NCBI RefSeq assembly: GCF_021147775.1
Contig: NZ_JAGTPK010000013.1
Location: 1 to 64,000 of the forward strand
Reading direction: 5' to 3'
Length of the DNA stretch: 64,000 nucleotides
DNA from: Pseudomonas californiensis
Lineage (GTDB): Bacteria > Pseudomonadota > Gammaproteobacteria > Pseudomonadales > Pseudomonadaceae
Shown: positions 35,111-43,662 of the stretch, piece after piece
Layout of the letters: each line of letters begins with the position of its first letter
How positions within the stretch are numbered: the first letter of the stretch is position 1
Notes under the pieces: generated by a model
Told to the model about the DNA's origin: nothing
The model's input: the letters and a program-made list of their open reading frames with translations, nothing else
The model's database searches: none
Translations under genes and position numbers: made by a program

Positions 35111-35312
35111 GGGCTGAGCTCAAGCAAGGGTGTGGAGTTCGTGTCGTACGTTAGTGCCACATACCGCGTTCAGTAAAGTGCTTAACATTAGAATCAAGTA
35201 CCCTGTCGACTGCACAGACACTGGCCTTGAGCAGCCTTAAGCGGACGACCAGACTGATGTGGTCTGATGTTCCCGTCGTTTTCGAACCAACTGTATTTGA
35301 GCTGATTATTCC

Positions 35313-35753
35313 ATGACGTATTCGCGCATGTTTTTCATGATGTTCATGGCGACACCCGCGTTGGCCGCTCCACAGGTGTTCGACTGTGCAGGTGCTCAGG
35401 TCCGGATTGAAGTTCTGGAAAAGGCACCGCTGGACACGGTCCTGAAAGTGGTTCGCGGCGAGCGCACCACTCAGTTGAACTTCAACGATATCGACTTCAT
35501 TGGCGGTGACTGCATGGCGGGTCGACTGGGGAAGCCGCTCATTGTTTTCCAGGCTGTATGTGGCGGAAGTGGTTGTCAGGATCTTGCGAATTGGGGCGTG
35601 ATCGATCCGCTCAGCCTGAAAGTGCTGCTGATACCGTCAGACAACCCGGACGAAGTAGGCAAACTGTTGTTGTCGACCCCTGTGCCATTCAAATCCGGGC
35701 GTATGGTAGATATTGGCCAAGAGGCATCACGGCTGGGCGTTGATGTTCCATAG
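35313..35753 (+). CDS. Hypothetical secreted protein
   Basis: Protein of 146 residues that I do not recognise. A short signal peptide is visible (MTYSRMFFMMFMATPALAA, cleavage after ALA). The mature part has three or more Cys residues, including FDCAG, GGDC and a GGSGCQD cluster, suggesting a disulphide-bonded periplasmic domain. A strand-rich pattern with VFQAVCGGSGCQDLANWGVIDPL is notable. The ribosome-binding site is weak. No operon partner is visible; the next gene is convergent. Confidence 0.65.
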   Translation: MTYSRMFFMMFMATPALAAPQVFDCAGAQVRIEVLEKAPLDTVLKVVRGERTTQLNFNDIDFIGGDCMAGRLGKPLIVFQAVCGGSGCQDLANWGVIDPLSLKVLLIPSDNPDEVGKLLLSTPVPFKSGRMVDIGQEASRLGVDVP

Positions 35754-35818
35754 TCACTACCGACATCAGCTGTCTTTATCCGAATCCACCAAGACTGTCG
35801 ATACCGCCGCTTGCCTGT

Positions 35819-36256
35819 TCAGTCGGGCATGACGAGACGGATTTCACGCGACCCGATCGGGCTTCCCGTGACCTTGTCGATCGCCACTGCATCGATTTCG
35901 GTGCCGTTTTGCGCGTCGAAAAAACGCGCAAGCTTGCCGCCAACCCGGTGTTTGAGTCCCCAGCCGCCAAGCATGAACAGCACGGGCAGAAAATCACTGC
36001 CGGCCTCTGTAAGCACATATTCGTCGCGCGGCGGGCGCTCGGAGTAACGTTGTTTTTCCAGCAGCCCCGCCTCGGTGAGCGTCGCCAGGCGCTTGGTCAG
36101 CATGGTCGGGGCTATGCCCAGGCTCTTTCTGAACGCGTCAAAACGACGGATGCCAGCGTGCGCATCCCGCAGGATCAGAATGCTCCACTGGTCGCCCACC
36201 GACTCAAGCGTCCGTTCGATCGGGCAAACACAGCCTGAAAATAATTCTTTGTTCAT
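35819..36256 (-). CDS. HxlR-family transcriptional regulator
   Basis: Winged-helix regulator of 145 residues. The HxlR hallmarks are an N-terminal Cys in CVCPIERTLESVGDQWSILILRD, then FRKSLGIAPTMLTKRLATLTEAGLLEKQRY and the DEYVLTEAG turn. Some HxlR proteins sense redox or aldehydes with the N-terminal Cys. The start at 36256 removes an upstream stretch that is not protein-like. It is divergent from the short-chain dehydrogenase gene, with 250 bases between, so it probably regulates that enzyme. Confidence 0.9.
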   Translation of the reverse strand: MNKELFSGCVCPIERTLESVGDQWSILILRDAHAGIRRFDAFRKSLGIAPTMLTKRLATLTEAGLLEKQRYSERPPRDEYVLTEAGSDFLPVLFMLGGWGLKHRVGGKLARFFDAQNGTEIDAVAIDKVTGSPIGSREIRLVMPD

Positions 36257-36507
36257 ATCGTTTCGATATCGACTAAGTACTGTTTTGATAGTAGCCTGCT
36301 TGCCACAGGCAGTCCAGCGCCGAGTATGGGGCAAAAAGGCAGGCGGACCGAACGTTGGTGACCGTCGGATGAGCATTGGCTCGACAGGTTGGTGCTGTTC
36401 GTTGACCCGCAGCACGTGAAAGGCCGGCATCGAAGCGCTCAATGAGCGTGCCGGGTCAGCGCTCAGTTTTCTTTGTGATTCGATTGCGTGAACCAGGGTG
36501 CATTCCA

Positions 36508-37293
36508 GTGAGTAAACAAAACGATAAATGGGTTCTCGTCACGGGTGCCTCCAGTGGCTTTGGTGAAGGGTTTGCAAAGCAGTACGCGCAATTGGGCCAT
36601 CCGTTGGTGCTCGTTGCCCGAAGACTGGAACGTCTTCAGGTAGTGGCTGCCGCGTTGCAACAACAGTTCGGCGTGGACGTTGTTGTCGAAAGCGTCGACC
36701 TGTCGGACAACAACGCAGTTATCGAGCTTCATGCTGATCTTGCGCGTCGTGGTATCGCAATCGATATTCTGATCAATAACGCCGGCCATGGACTGCAAGG
36801 CGCGTTACTGGACACCCGATTGGACGATGCACTGGCGATGATCCAGCTGGATATCGCAAGCCTGACCGCCATGACCTATCTGTTCGGGCGGGACATGAAA
36901 CAACGCAAGCGAGGCAGGATCCTGCACGTTGCGAGCATGCTGGCTTACCAGGGCGTGGAAAATTTCGCGGTGTATTCGGCGGCCAAGGCCTATGTATTGC
37001 GTTTGGGTGAAGCCTTGCACCGTGAGTTCAAGGCGCATGGCGTTATCGTGACCACGCTGTGCCCTGGAATGAGCGACACCGGGTTTGCAACAGCTGCCAG
37101 GCAGACGCTTACTCCGGGCTTGAAGCTGCTGATGATGCAGCCGGCGCCCGTGGTGCGTACCGGTATCAAAGCGCTTGAGGCCGGACGGATCAGCGTGGTG
37201 CCGGGCTTCCTGAACAAGGTCAATGTGGCCTTCATGTGGGCTACGCCACGCTGGCTGCACCAGGCGATCATCTCCCGGGTGATGAACGGCTGA
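36508..37293 (+). CDS. Short-chain dehydrogenase/reductase
   Basis: NAD(P)-dependent oxidoreductase of 261 residues with the classical SDR fold. The cofactor motif TGASSGFG is at 12-19, NNAG at 90-93, and the catalytic Ser143, Tyr156 and Lys160 (VYSAAK) are intact. The basic residues after strand 2 (VARRLERL) favour NADPH. The start is GTG at 36508, with AGGG nine bases upstream. It is divergent from an HxlR regulator. The substrate is unknown; relatives reduce aldehydes or ketones. Confidence 0.9.
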   Translation: MSKQNDKWVLVTGASSGFGEGFAKQYAQLGHPLVLVARRLERLQVVAAALQQQFGVDVVVESVDLSDNNAVIELHADLARRGIAIDILINNAGHGLQGALLDTRLDDALAMIQLDIASLTAMTYLFGRDMKQRKRGRILHVASMLAYQGVENFAVYSAAKAYVLRLGEALHREFKAHGVIVTTLCPGMSDTGFATAARQTLTPGLKLLMMQPAPVVRTGIKALEAGRISVVPGFLNKVNVAFMWATPRWLHQAIISRVMNG

Positions 37294-37358
37294 TGCGCCT
37301 CGCTTGATTCAGCACGATGCGCTTTATTTGAAACAGCGCGTCCTGCTGACCCGAAGTA

Positions 37359-38777
37359 TCACAGCTCCCTTTTCATGTGTTTTTCTATCTGTTCGAGCGA
37401 CTTGCCTTTGGTTTCCGGCAGGCAGAAGAACACGAACAGCAACGAGCCGACGTTAATGGCTGCAAACACAAAGAAGGTCGGGTTACCGATCGTGTCGACA
37501 GCGATAGGAAAAGCAAACGCTACCGATGCGTTGAACAGCCATTGCATCGACACCGCGGTACCGGTCAGCAGTCCACGGACCTGCATCGGGAACAGCTCCG
37601 ACATCAGCAACCAGTAAACCGGTGAAATGCACATTTGCATGAACAGCAGAAACACCAGGATGCAGGCGAGGGCGGCATAGCTTTGCGTCAGGTTTTGCGG
37701 CATGAATTGCAATACGCAACCCAGCGCTGCCTGCATCAGAATGACCATGACCAAGCCTGTCATCAGCAAGTGCCGGCGGCCGTACCGACCGATTGCCCAA
37801 ATGCCCAACAGGGTCGCAATGACCGACACAACGCCATTGCCGATGGTGGCAGTCAGCGCTGCATTGGTGCCCATGCCGGTGTTCTTGAGAATGATGGGGG
37901 TGTAATACATGAAGGCGTTGACGCCCGTGAACTGTGCTGTAAAGCCCAGCCCGATGCCGATCAACAGAAGTTTGATGATCCAGCTCTGACGCAGTAATTC
38001 TTTGATGGGTGGACGCTTGCGCGCCTGCTGGTCCTGCGCTTTCATCTCGTCGACTTCACGCTTGGCGTCGGCCTTGTCGTCACGCAATTGCTCAAGCACT
38101 TCCTGAGCTTCGTCGAATCGGCCTTTGGAGGCCAGCCAGCGTGGCGACGCGGGTACAAAGAAAGTCCCGACCAGCAGCAAGACGCCCGGCACCATGGCGA
38201 TGGCCAGCATGTAACGCCAGATGCCCGGTGTGTGCAGCAGCGCGGCAAGCACGGCGCTCAGCACATATGCCAGCAACTGGCCGCTGACAATCATCAATTC
38301 GTTGCGGCTGACCAGCCTGGCACGACGTGAGGGGCCCGCTATTTCGGCAATGAACACAGGCACGATCGCCGACCCGCCGCCCACCGCGATGCCCAGCAGA
38401 AAGCGCGCAGCGATCATGAATGAAATGGACGGGGCTGTGGCGGTGCCCAGCGCGCCCAGGATGAACAATACTGACAGGAGGCGCAGCGTCACCCGTCGGC
38501 CATATCGGTCCGAAATATAGCCGCTGGCAAGCGATCCAAACGCCGCACCCACAATCAATGATGCGGTGACGAGGCCTTCACTGAACGCATTCAGCCCCAG
38601 CCCGCCCTGATCGGCAGGCAATGTCATGAAGGGCAATGCACCCGCGATGATGCCCGTGTCATAACCGAAGGCGAGGGCGCCCATGGTTGCCACCAGCACT
38701 GAGATGAAAACCAGTCGACCTGGTGATGCGTGTTGACGGCCCAGATCAGCCGCCGTTGAAGTGATGCCTGAAGACAT
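37359..38777 (-). CDS. MFS sugar porter
   Basis: Twelve-span major facilitator of the sugar-porter family, 472 residues. Family signatures are present: the loop 2-3 DRYGRR motif, the PETKG end of span 12 (FCLPETKGKSLEQIEKH), the central ASPRWLASKGR, and QLLAYVLS in span 5. Likely a proton/sugar or polyol symporter, close to xylose, galactose or inositol porters. The start at 38777 has AAGGA upstream; the frame continues for 53 codons before it without protein character. It is divergent from the amidase operon across 418 bases, with which it may or may not be co-regulated. Confidence 0.92.
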   Translation of the reverse strand: MSSGITSTAADLGRQHASPGRLVFISVLVATMGALAFGYDTGIIAGALPFMTLPADQGGLGLNAFSEGLVTASLIVGAAFGSLASGYISDRYGRRVTLRLLSVLFILGALGTATAPSISFMIAARFLLGIAVGGGSAIVPVFIAEIAGPSRRARLVSRNELMIVSGQLLAYVLSAVLAALLHTPGIWRYMLAIAMVPGVLLLVGTFFVPASPRWLASKGRFDEAQEVLEQLRDDKADAKREVDEMKAQDQQARKRPPIKELLRQSWIIKLLLIGIGLGFTAQFTGVNAFMYYTPIILKNTGMGTNAALTATIGNGVVSVIATLLGIWAIGRYGRRHLLMTGLVMVILMQAALGCVLQFMPQNLTQSYAALACILVFLLFMQMCISPVYWLLMSELFPMQVRGLLTGTAVSMQWLFNASVAFAFPIAVDTIGNPTFFVFAAINVGSLLFVFFCLPETKGKSLEQIEKHMKREL

Positions 38778-39195
38778 GAAAACCAAATCCTTCACGTGGG
38801 ACCGGCGTTGCGCCGGTACAGATGTGAGGCTTAGGGGTGTCTGTGCCGTGTGAGTTCCCTGTTCTGGAAAAATCGTTTCAGCTCGTGTCCGAAACAGGTG
38901 ATGACGCCTGCTGGTTATCCCGTTCGGGAGCATCAATGCGCCACAAGCCTCCTGAAACCTGTGCCGTGGTTACAAAAACGCTGGTTTGCAACGCACCGGA
39001 ACTGGGCAGTGTGTGTGTTTTATGCGGTTTTAAGCCCTGCATCAGTGCCGTTACAAAATTAAAAGCCACAAAACCAAAATATCCAACAAAACCCACTTGA
39101 CGCGTCAACTGTTGCTGAATGTAATGCGCTGACATCCGGTTCAAACGCTTCATCTTGCTGGAGTATCGAATTTGATTGAGTCAGAAAGGTTTTCC
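38778..39195. promoter_or_regulatory. Divergent promoter region (sugar porter / amidase cluster)
   Basis: No gene is seen in these 418 bases, which serve the porter on one side and the amidase cluster on the other. The half nearer the amidase is AT-rich (about 39050-39130), and the clear promoter there is listed separately. The porter side carries an AAGGAT ribosome-binding site but no promoter I can support. Confidence 0.5.
39097..39125 (+). promoter_or_regulatory. Sigma-70 promoter with palindromic operator
   Basis: TTGACG at 39097-39102 and TGTAAT at 39120-39125 with a 17-base spacer make a good sigma-70-type promoter for the amidase cluster, about 70 bases before its start. The 12-bp perfect palindrome TTGACGCGTCAA (39097-39108) covers the -35 box and is a likely repressor site, perhaps for the DeoR-family protein encoded in the cluster. 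Confidence 0.6.
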
Positions 39196-40599
39196 ATGCC
39201 CTCGGTGACGGAGGCTGCTGCCCACCTGCGCGACGGTAGCCTGACTCCTGCGCACCTGGTGGAAAGTTGCCTTTCGGCGATTGAACTCCACAATCCCACA
39301 TTGAACGCTTTTGGTGATGTCTACGCTGATGCAGCCCTTGATCAGGCTCGACTCCTGACAGAAGAGGCGCAGCGTGGAGAATGGCGCGGTCCTTTGCATG
39401 GTGTGCCGTTTGGCATCAAGGACCTGTTTTCAACGGCCGGTCTGCGCACCACGCGAGGGTCGCTGACCGGGCTGGACAACGTGCCCGCGCAGGATGCCCC
39501 GATCATTCGTCGCCTGAAGGACGCCGGGGCGATCATTCTGGGTAAGACCGCGACCACCGAATTTGGCTGGACCGGTGCCAGTACCTCGCGGGTCTTTGGC
39601 AATGGGCGCAACCCCTGGGACCCTGCACTCACCAGCGGCGGCTCCAGTTCCGGTTCGGCGATTGCCGTAGCGGCGCGCATGGTTCCGGCTACGCTGGGCT
39701 CCGACGGCGGTGGTTCAGTGCGAATTCCCGGGGCGTTCTGCGGCCTGTTCGCGCTCAAGGGTTCTCTGGGGCGGATCCCTACCTGGCCATGGTCTGCGAC
39801 TGAAACGCTTAGCCATGCCGGACCGATCACCCGCACGGTGCGCGACAGTGCCTTGCTGTTCGACATTCTCTCGGGGCCTGATCCGCTCGACCATCAGGCT
39901 TTGCCCGCGCCTGACGAATCTTTTCTGGCGCGCTGCGACCGGCCGTTGAGCCGATTGCGCGTCGGCTACTGTGCGACGCTGTTTGAAACCCCCGTCGATC
40001 CCGTTATCGCGACTTTGGTGGAGGCTGCTGTTGAACGCATGGCCAGTACCTTGCCAGTCGACGTCGACAGACTGACGCTCGACTGGCGCGACCCGTTGCC
40101 AACGTTCGAAACTCTGTGGGTGGCTGGGCGTGGCATCGCGTATGGCAAGGCTCTGGCGCAGCAGATGGACCAACTCGATCCCGGTTTTGCGGAACTGATC
40201 AGGCGTTCTGCCGATTACGATCTGGGTGATTACCTGCAAGCCCTTCAGCAGCGAGCCGCATTCGCCAATAAGGTCCATGGCGTCTTTGAGGACTACGATT
40301 TGCTGGTGATGCCCACGTTGCCAATCTTGCCGTTTGCTGCCGACGACGTAGCCCCCAAAGGGTATGCCGGGCAAGACGGCGCGGTGCCCTGGGCACGCTG
40401 GACGCCTTTTACCTACCCTTTCAATATCACCGGGAACCCTGCGGCCAGTCTGCCGTGCGGCTGGAGCCCGAAGGGTCTGCCTGTGGGTTTACAAGTCGTC
40501 GGACCGCGCTTCGCCGATGCTCAGGTGCTGCAGTTCTGCGCCGCATTCGAAGCCATCGCGCCGTGGGATCACCACCTGCCACCGATGTTGGCGCAATGA
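39196..40599 (+). CDS. Amidase (amidase-signature family)
   Basis: Amidase of 467 residues with the Ser-cisSer-Lys triad: Lys75 (PFGIKDLF), Ser150 in TSGGSSSGSA and Ser174 in SDGGGSVRIPG. Flanking family segments GNGRNPWDPALTSGG and AGPITRTVRD are typical of the GatA/AtzF/indoleacetamide-hydrolase family. No glutaminyl-tRNA partner genes are present, so it is a catabolic amidase. The ATG at 39196 has GAAAGG six bases upstream; a TTG start 24 bases earlier is an alternative. It is the first gene after the promoter at 39097 and shares the operon with a DeoR regulator, an M20 amidohydrolase, two kinases and a symporter. It may cleave an amide of the imported compound. Confidence 0.9.
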   Translation: MPSVTEAAAHLRDGSLTPAHLVESCLSAIELHNPTLNAFGDVYADAALDQARLLTEEAQRGEWRGPLHGVPFGIKDLFSTAGLRTTRGSLTGLDNVPAQDAPIIRRLKDAGAIILGKTATTEFGWTGASTSRVFGNGRNPWDPALTSGGSSSGSAIAVAARMVPATLGSDGGGSVRIPGAFCGLFALKGSLGRIPTWPWSATETLSHAGPITRTVRDSALLFDILSGPDPLDHQALPAPDESFLARCDRPLSRLRVGYCATLFETPVDPVIATLVEAAVERMASTLPVDVDRLTLDWRDPLPTFETLWVAGRGIAYGKALAQQMDQLDPGFAELIRRSADYDLGDYLQALQQRAAFANKVHGVFEDYDLLVMPTLPILPFAADDVAPKGYAGQDGAVPWARWTPFTYPFNITGNPAASLPCGWSPKGLPVGLQVVGPRFADAQVLQFCAAFEAIAPWDHHLPPMLAQ

Positions 40600-40658
40600 A
40601 CACGCTGCTCGTGTCTGGCGAACAGCCGTCGATGGATCGGCATTCTGGAGGCTTCACT

Positions 40659-41438
40659 TTGCAGCGCACGGTTACCCCTACACTCAATCAACCTCGTCTG
40701 GATGAAATCATGCGCCTGCTGACGCAGCAGCAGCGCGTCAAGGCATCGGAGCTGGCACAACTGCTCTTCGTCTCCGAAGAAACCATCCGCCGCGACTTCA
40801 AGCATCTGGAGGAAGAAGGGCGGCTGAGGCGAATTCATGGCGGCGCGATTCTGCCCAGGGCCAATGAAGAATTACCGTTGCAGGAGCGCAGTCGGCTCAA
40901 GCCGCGGGCCAAGTCGAGTATTGCTTCCACGGCGGTGCAACTCGTCACCGAGGGCATGGCGATCTTTCTCGATACAGGTACTTCCACGCTGGCATTGGCG
41001 CAACAGCTGACATCGTTCAGCCAGTTGAAAATCATCACCAATTCGCTAGACATCGCGCAGTTGATATCGCACCAGAGCGAGAACCAGGTGCTGGTTGCGC
41101 CCGGTGATGTCAGGCGTACCGACAATGCGCTGATAGGGCCTCATACCCTGGATTTCGCTCGGCAGTTTCATTACGACATTGCGTTCATGGGCATCGGCGG
41201 CATCGATGTGGAACTGGGGCTCATGGACTATCAGGAGCCTGAAGCCATGCTGCGCCGGACGCTGGTTCGCCACTGCGTGCGCAGTGTGATCCTGGCTGAC
41301 GATGGCAAGTTTGGCCACCGCACGTTCATCAATACGTTGCCGTTCAGCGCGATTACCCATCTGGTCACCAATCGACCGTTATCCGACGAGTTTGCGAGCC
41401 GCCTGGAGAAAAGCCATGTCGACATCCTTCACCCCTGA
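40659..41438 (+). CDS. DeoR-family transcriptional regulator
   Basis: Sugar-phosphate-type repressor of about 259 residues. A DeoR helix-turn-helix lies near the N-terminus (RLDEIMRLLTQQQRVKASELAQLLFVSEETIRRDFKHLEEEGRLRRIHGGA), followed by a DeoR sensor domain with IFLDTGTSTLALA and FMGIGGID, the phosphate-binding-type loops. DeoR regulators usually sense phosphorylated intermediates, which fits the two kinases in the operon. The start is uncertain. TTG at 40659 has GGAGG at good spacing; ATGs at 40596 (overlapping the amidase stop) and 40632 have none. It probably represses its own operon. Confidence 0.9.
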   Translation: MQRTVTPTLNQPRLDEIMRLLTQQQRVKASELAQLLFVSEETIRRDFKHLEEEGRLRRIHGGAILPRANEELPLQERSRLKPRAKSSIASTAVQLVTEGMAIFLDTGTSTLALAQQLTSFSQLKIITNSLDIAQLISHQSENQVLVAPGDVRRTDNALIGPHTLDFARQFHYDIAFMGIGGIDVELGLMDYQEPEAMLRRTLVRHCVRSVILADDGKFGHRTFINTLPFSAITHLVTNRPLSDEFASRLEKSHVDILHP

Positions 41439-42696
41439 ACTGATCGAGCCGAGCGCTGATGATGTCGCTGCGTTCGAGACGCTCTTCAGGCGCAGCTCGG
41501 CCATCGGTGCAACACCTGCCGGCGGTTTGCATCGTCTGGCAGCGTCCGTCGAGGACGGCCAGGTACGTGACCTGTTTCGTGACTGGCTGACGGACCACGG
41601 CTTTGAGGTACATGTCGATGCGGTCGGCAATATGTTCGGTCTGATCACGTTCGATCCGGCGGCGCCTTATCTGCTATGTGGCTCGCACCTGGACAGTCAG
41701 CCCAGCGCCGGTCGTTTCGATGGGGTTTACGGTGTGCTCGCCGGTGCAGTCTCGGTAGCAAGCCTTGCACGGCAACTGCGCGCTCGCGGTGAAACGCCGG
41801 CCTGCAACCTGGCGGTGGTCAACTGGACAAACGAGGAAGGTGCCCGCTTTCAACCGAGCCTGATCGGCAGCGGCGTATTCACTGGCTCGCTGAGCCTGGA
41901 CAACGCCTGGGAAAGCCGTGACAGCAATGGTATTCGGCTAAAGGATGCTCTGCACGCTATCGGTTACCTGGGCGAAGGCCGTGTCGATCTGAACATTGCA
42001 GGGTACGTGGAGATCCACGTCGAGCAGGGCATCGGTCTGGAGAGCAGGCAACTGGCAATCGGGGTGGTGAGGGAGACCTGGGCGGCACTGAAGCGGCGGG
42101 TCCGGTTTGATGGTGAGCAGAACCACACCGGACCTACGCCCATGGCCGCGCGCCGGGATGCGTTGCTGGCCGCTGCTCACGCTATCACGGCGGTGCGCGC
42201 TGAGGCTGACCAGCATGGTTTGCAGATGCACAGCTCGGTGGGGCGGCTGGAAATCTACCCCAACTCGCCGAACGTCGTACCTGCCAGGGTTTCACTGCTG
42301 ATTGAATACCGGGCTCGCGATGTGGGCCTGCTGCAAGAAGCGGGTGAACGGCTGGATGCCACACTGCGTGCCATCGCCGACCGAACCATGACCGGTTTCG
42401 AGGTGGAAAGCAGCGTGTTGCGACCGGCCTCCAGCCTGCATCAAGGTTTTGCCGAACTGGCCCATCGTGTCGGTAAGGAGCTGGGGTTGCCGCTTGCCGA
42501 CAGTGAAACGGTGGCGGGTCATGATGCCATCAGCATGAACGGTCATTGCCCGGTGTGTCTGTTGTTCATCCCCAGCAGCAATGGCATCTCCCATAACGAG
42601 GCCGAGTACACCAGCGACCAGGACATGCGCAACGGCTTGCGCATGTTGACGGCGCTGTTGTATCGGGCCTGCAACTCACCTGATTCCTTTCGCTGA
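41416..42696 (+). CDS. M20 amidohydrolase (allantoate/N-carbamoyl-amino acid hydrolase type)
   Basis: Zinc or manganese hydrolase of 426 residues of the AllC/HyuC branch of M20. Metal ligands are His91 (GSHLDSQPSAGRFDG), Asp102, Glu141 with catalytic Glu140 (TNEEGARF) and the later EIHVEQGIGLE and GHDAISM segments. The dimerisation domain contains NHTGPTPMAARRDAL, which binds the substrate carboxylate in relatives. Enzymes of this branch hydrolyse N-carbamoyl-amino acids, allantoate, ureidoglycolate or beta-ureidopropionate. No other purine genes are nearby, so the substrate is open. The start at 41416 overlaps the regulator gene and has GGAGA. Confidence 0.9.
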   Translation: MSTSFTPELIEPSADDVAAFETLFRRSSAIGATPAGGLHRLAASVEDGQVRDLFRDWLTDHGFEVHVDAVGNMFGLITFDPAAPYLLCGSHLDSQPSAGRFDGVYGVLAGAVSVASLARQLRARGETPACNLAVVNWTNEEGARFQPSLIGSGVFTGSLSLDNAWESRDSNGIRLKDALHAIGYLGEGRVDLNIAGYVEIHVEQGIGLESRQLAIGVVRETWAALKRRVRFDGEQNHTGPTPMAARRDALLAAAHAITAVRAEADQHGLQMHSSVGRLEIYPNSPNVVPARVSLLIEYRARDVGLLQEAGERLDATLRAIADRTMTGFEVESSVLRPASSLHQGFAELAHRVGKELGLPLADSETVAGHDAISMNGHCPVCLLFIPSSNGISHNEAEYTSDQDMRNGLRMLTALLYRACNSPDSFR

Positions 42697-42705
42697 GGGT
42701 TGACC

Positions 42706-43662
42706 ATGCCGCATTCGGAAAACGCGATTGCACGTCTGCTGGACTCGTTGAGTGCCGCCGGGCTTGGAGTCGATCTCAAGATTGAAGAGGGCGCCGCAGG
42801 CATCGCGTCGCCATCGAGGCTGGCGACCGAATGGGCAGGTTTTCACGTGACCGGCAATGAGGGCAGTTGGTACGCCAAGGTACTGCACGTCGACATGCTG
42901 GAGGTGGTGGACTTCGAGCGTGCTGCTTGCGCCAGTGAATGCGCTGGCCAGTCGGACGCCGCGCCGCATGTGCGTCATGTCGATCGCAGCAATCGCGTGC
43001 TGATTTTCAATGCGCTGCCTGCCGCTCAGTGGCGCAGCGCGCACCTTGACGATCTGCTGACGCCCTCTGGCCTAGAGGCGTTGTGGGCGCTCAAGCGGCA
43101 AGTCCACGCCGGGCCGGTCCCTGATTTTGCCCGCTCGCCCTTGCGCGATATTCATCACCTGCGTGAGCTGTGCCTGCGCGATAACGTTGCGCTGCCTGCC
43201 GAACATCTCTGGATCGAGCGCTGTGTCGAGATGGCGTGGCAGGCATTGCAGCCGCGTTCGGTGCATCAGGTCCCGGTGCATGGCGATGGCGCGGCCAGCA
43301 ATGTGATGGTCTCGGTCGATGGCGATCTGCGCTTGATCGACTTTGACCATGGCGGCTGCATGGACCCCTGGTATGACGTGGCGGTAACCCTTAACGAGCT
43401 CTTTTCCTTTGAAGGGCAATGGCGCGAAGGGATTGCGGCCTGGGCGGGCGAGTGCCGGGAAGAAGACTACGCCGTATGCCGTCTGTATGCGTTGATTGAT
43501 GACTGGTACTGGACGTTGTGGGGCCTGTGGACGGGAACGACATCGGCCCGGCAATTGGAGTTTTCCAAGGTGGGACAGTGGACGTTGTTGCGCTGTCGAC
43601 AGGGCGTTCAGGACCCGCGACTGGAAAGCTGGCTGCGGCAGGTTGAGAGGGGAAGGGCATGA
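42706..43662 (+). CDS. APH-fold small-molecule kinase 1
   Basis: Phosphotransferase of 318 residues of the aminoglycoside phosphotransferase/choline kinase fold. The Brenner motif is HGDGAASNVM with His192, Asp194 and Asn199, and the metal-binding Asp212 is in LIDFDHGG. The N-lobe is less conserved, with no clear GxGxxN loop but EGAAG and WYAKVL, whose Lys may bind ATP. The ATG at 42706 has GAGGG six bases upstream. It lies 9 bases after the amidohydrolase gene and its last codons overlap the second kinase. It likely phosphorylates a hydroxylated amine or amino acid intermediate; antibiotic resistance is unlikely in this catabolic setting. Confidence 0.88.
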   Translation: MPHSENAIARLLDSLSAAGLGVDLKIEEGAAGIASPSRLATEWAGFHVTGNEGSWYAKVLHVDMLEVVDFERAACASECAGQSDAAPHVRHVDRSNRVLIFNALPAAQWRSAHLDDLLTPSGLEALWALKRQVHAGPVPDFARSPLRDIHHLRELCLRDNVALPAEHLWIERCVEMAWQALQPRSVHQVPVHGDGAASNVMVSVDGDLRLIDFDHGGCMDPWYDVAVTLNELFSFEGQWREGIAAWAGECREEDYAVCRLYALIDDWYWTLWGLWTGTTSARQLEFSKVGQWTLLRCRQGVQDPRLESWLRQVERGRA

